64,000 nucleotides of DNA from Streptomyces sp. 11x1 (GTDB lineage Bacteria > Actinomycetota > Actinomycetes > Streptomycetales > Streptomycetaceae), in the NCBI RefSeq assembly GCF_032598905.1, contig NZ_CP122458.1, forward strand, positions 1,054,001 to 1,118,000, written 5' to 3'. Shown here in pieces: positions 63,255 to 64,000 of the stretch. Positions within the stretch are counted from its first letter, which is position 1. The number at the start of each line of letters is the position of its first letter. The position numbers were made by a program, and so were the translations under genes. The notes under the pieces were generated by a model, which saw only the letters and a program-made list of their open reading frames with translations, was not told where the DNA came from and did no database searches.

Positions 63255-64000
63255 TCAGGCCTGCCGGTGGTGTCGCAGCCAGGCGGCCTGGCCGCCGTCG
63301 ACGAGCAGGTCCGTGCCGGTGATGTAACGCGCTTCGGGGCCGATGAGGAAGGCCACGGCGTCCGCTATCTCCGTCGGGGTGCCGGTACGGCCGGCTCCGC
63401 TCGCCTCCAGCATGGACAGCATGTGCGCGCCGCTCGGGCCCTCGGCCTCCGCCTTCGCCATGGCGGTGGCGACGACCCCGGGGCTGACGCTGTTGATCCG
63501 GGCGCCGCGCCGGCTCCAGGCGAGCGCGGCGGCCTCGACGCGCACCTGGTTGGCCCGCTTGGAGACGATGTACGCCCGCGTCGCGCTGTCCCCGACGGCC
63601 TTCACCGCTGCCAGGCCAAGGAGGTGCTCCGCCGGGGCCGTGGCGAGGGCGGCCTCGTCCTCGCGGCCGAGGGCGGCGACATGGCCGGCCATGCTGGAGA
63701 CGCAGACCATGGCCGCCCCCGGTCCGGCCACCGCCTCGAAGGCGTCGACCACGTGGGCGGTGCCCAGCAGGTTGACCTTCAGGATCGTCTCGGCGGACCC
63801 CTGGGCGGCGGAGACTCCGGCGGTGTGCACGACGACGGCCACCCGGCCCTCGGCGGCGGCCTCCGCCACGAGCCCGTCGACGGACCCGCGGTCGGACACA
63901 TCGGTCGGGACGCCCCTCACCGCATAGCCCTCATCGCTCAACACGCCGACCGCACGGTCGAGTTGACCGCGCGAGGCATCGGCGAGCAGGACCGTGCGTC
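63255..64000 (-). CDS. Short-chain dehydrogenase, N-terminus outside the window
   Basis: About 248 residues are visible. The remaining N-terminus with the TGxxxGxG site lies beyond base 64000. The visible part has SDR features: VVVHTAGVSAAQGSAETILK, CVSSMAGHVAALGREDEAAL with the catalytic Ser, and RAYIVSKRANQVRVEAAALA with the Tyr and Lys of YxxxK. ITGTDLLVDGGQAAWLRHHR ends it. It resembles steroid- or alcohol-type SDRs. Its stop is 122 bases before the BVMO start on the same strand, so an alcohol-to-ketone-to-ester sequence is plausible. Confidence 0.85.
   Translation of the reverse strand, partial: RTVLLADASRGQLDRAVGVLSDEGYAVRGVPTDVSDRGSVDGLVAEAAAEGRVAVVVHTAGVSAAQGSAETILKVNLLGTAHVVDAFEAVAGPGAAMVCVSSMAGHVAALGREDEAALATAPAEHLLGLAAVKAVGDSATRAYIVSKRANQVRVEAAALAWSRRGARINSVSPGVVATAMAKAEAEGPSGAHMLSMLEASGAGRTGTPTEIADAVAFLIGPEARYITGTDLLVDGGQAAWLRHHRQA

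Overview
The window is high-GC actinobacterial DNA, almost certainly a Streptomyces chromosome. The genes have G/C-rich third codon positions, GTG or TTG starts, ATGA/TGATG gene overlaps, a complete egtABCD cluster and many MarR, LacI and XRE regulators. It also carries an interspersed repeat with the core GCGCAGTTCCCCGCGCC. Secreted glycoside hydrolases and many broken genes suggest a chromosome arm rather than the core. Genus and position are inferred, because no rRNA or tRNA gene lies in the window.

Layout. 1-0.8 kb: two truncated genes facing each other (an SDR tail and a DUF2236/MpaB-type oxygenase remnant). 0.8-5.9 kb: a four-gene molybdenum hydroxylase operon on the minus strand (2Fe-2S subunit with a Tat signal, FAD subunit, XdhC maturation factor, molybdopterin subunit), preceded by three tandem 15-bp repeats and an XRE/MmyB-type regulator. 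7-17 kb: a mosaic of intact genes (SIMPL protein, membrane acyltransferase, two-component system) and decayed ones (an ABC exporter with an amber codon and a frameshift, a thiamine-diphosphate enzyme tail, an IS256-type insertion end joining two unrelated truncated genes). 17-26 kb: small membrane protein, NfeD-flotillin pair, TrkA/RCK ion-channel protein, two zinc-ribbon proteins, TerC-like protein and a CPA1-type antiporter, all on the minus strand. 26-31 kb: pirin, a divergent pair of overlapping MarR genes, a PepSY membrane protein and a peptide deformylase. 31-36 kb: a secreted glycan-degradation patch (GH27 with ricin-type lectin, Tat-exported GH127 with lectin domain, a GH43/AbfB pseudogene and a further GH43-like tail). 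36.7-46.5 kb: flavin disulfide reductase, thioredoxin, LacI regulator, esterase with a frame problem in a C-run at its start, PucR-like regulator, amidase, a second NfeD-flotillin pair and an orphan PemK-like protein. 46.5-53 kb: TIGR02452/PARG-like protein divergent from egtABCD (ergothioneine), then dodecin and a HAD phosphatase. 53-56 kb: FAD-dependent NADH dehydrogenase-like protein, MarR regulator and a divergent esterase. 56-64 kb: a minus-strand aromatic catabolism cluster (VOC extradiol dioxygenase, then homologues of the gallate-pathway enzymes GalD, GalC and GalB under a GntR regulator), remnants of a CocE hydrolase and an EamA transporter, a Baeyer-Villiger monooxygenase and an SDR running off the end.

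How the genes may work together. GalB/GalC/GalD homologues would take 4-oxalomesaconate to pyruvate and oxaloacetate. The only ring-cleavage enzyme next to them is a type I (VOC) extradiol dioxygenase, not the LigB-type enzyme known for gallate. This unusual combination, with a BVMO and SDR immediately upstream, is the best candidate here for an undescribed pathway. The GH27, GH127 and broken GH43/AbfB genes fit degradation of arabinose- and galactose-containing plant polysaccharide. The egt cluster, dodecin and thioredoxin pair fit redox homeostasis.
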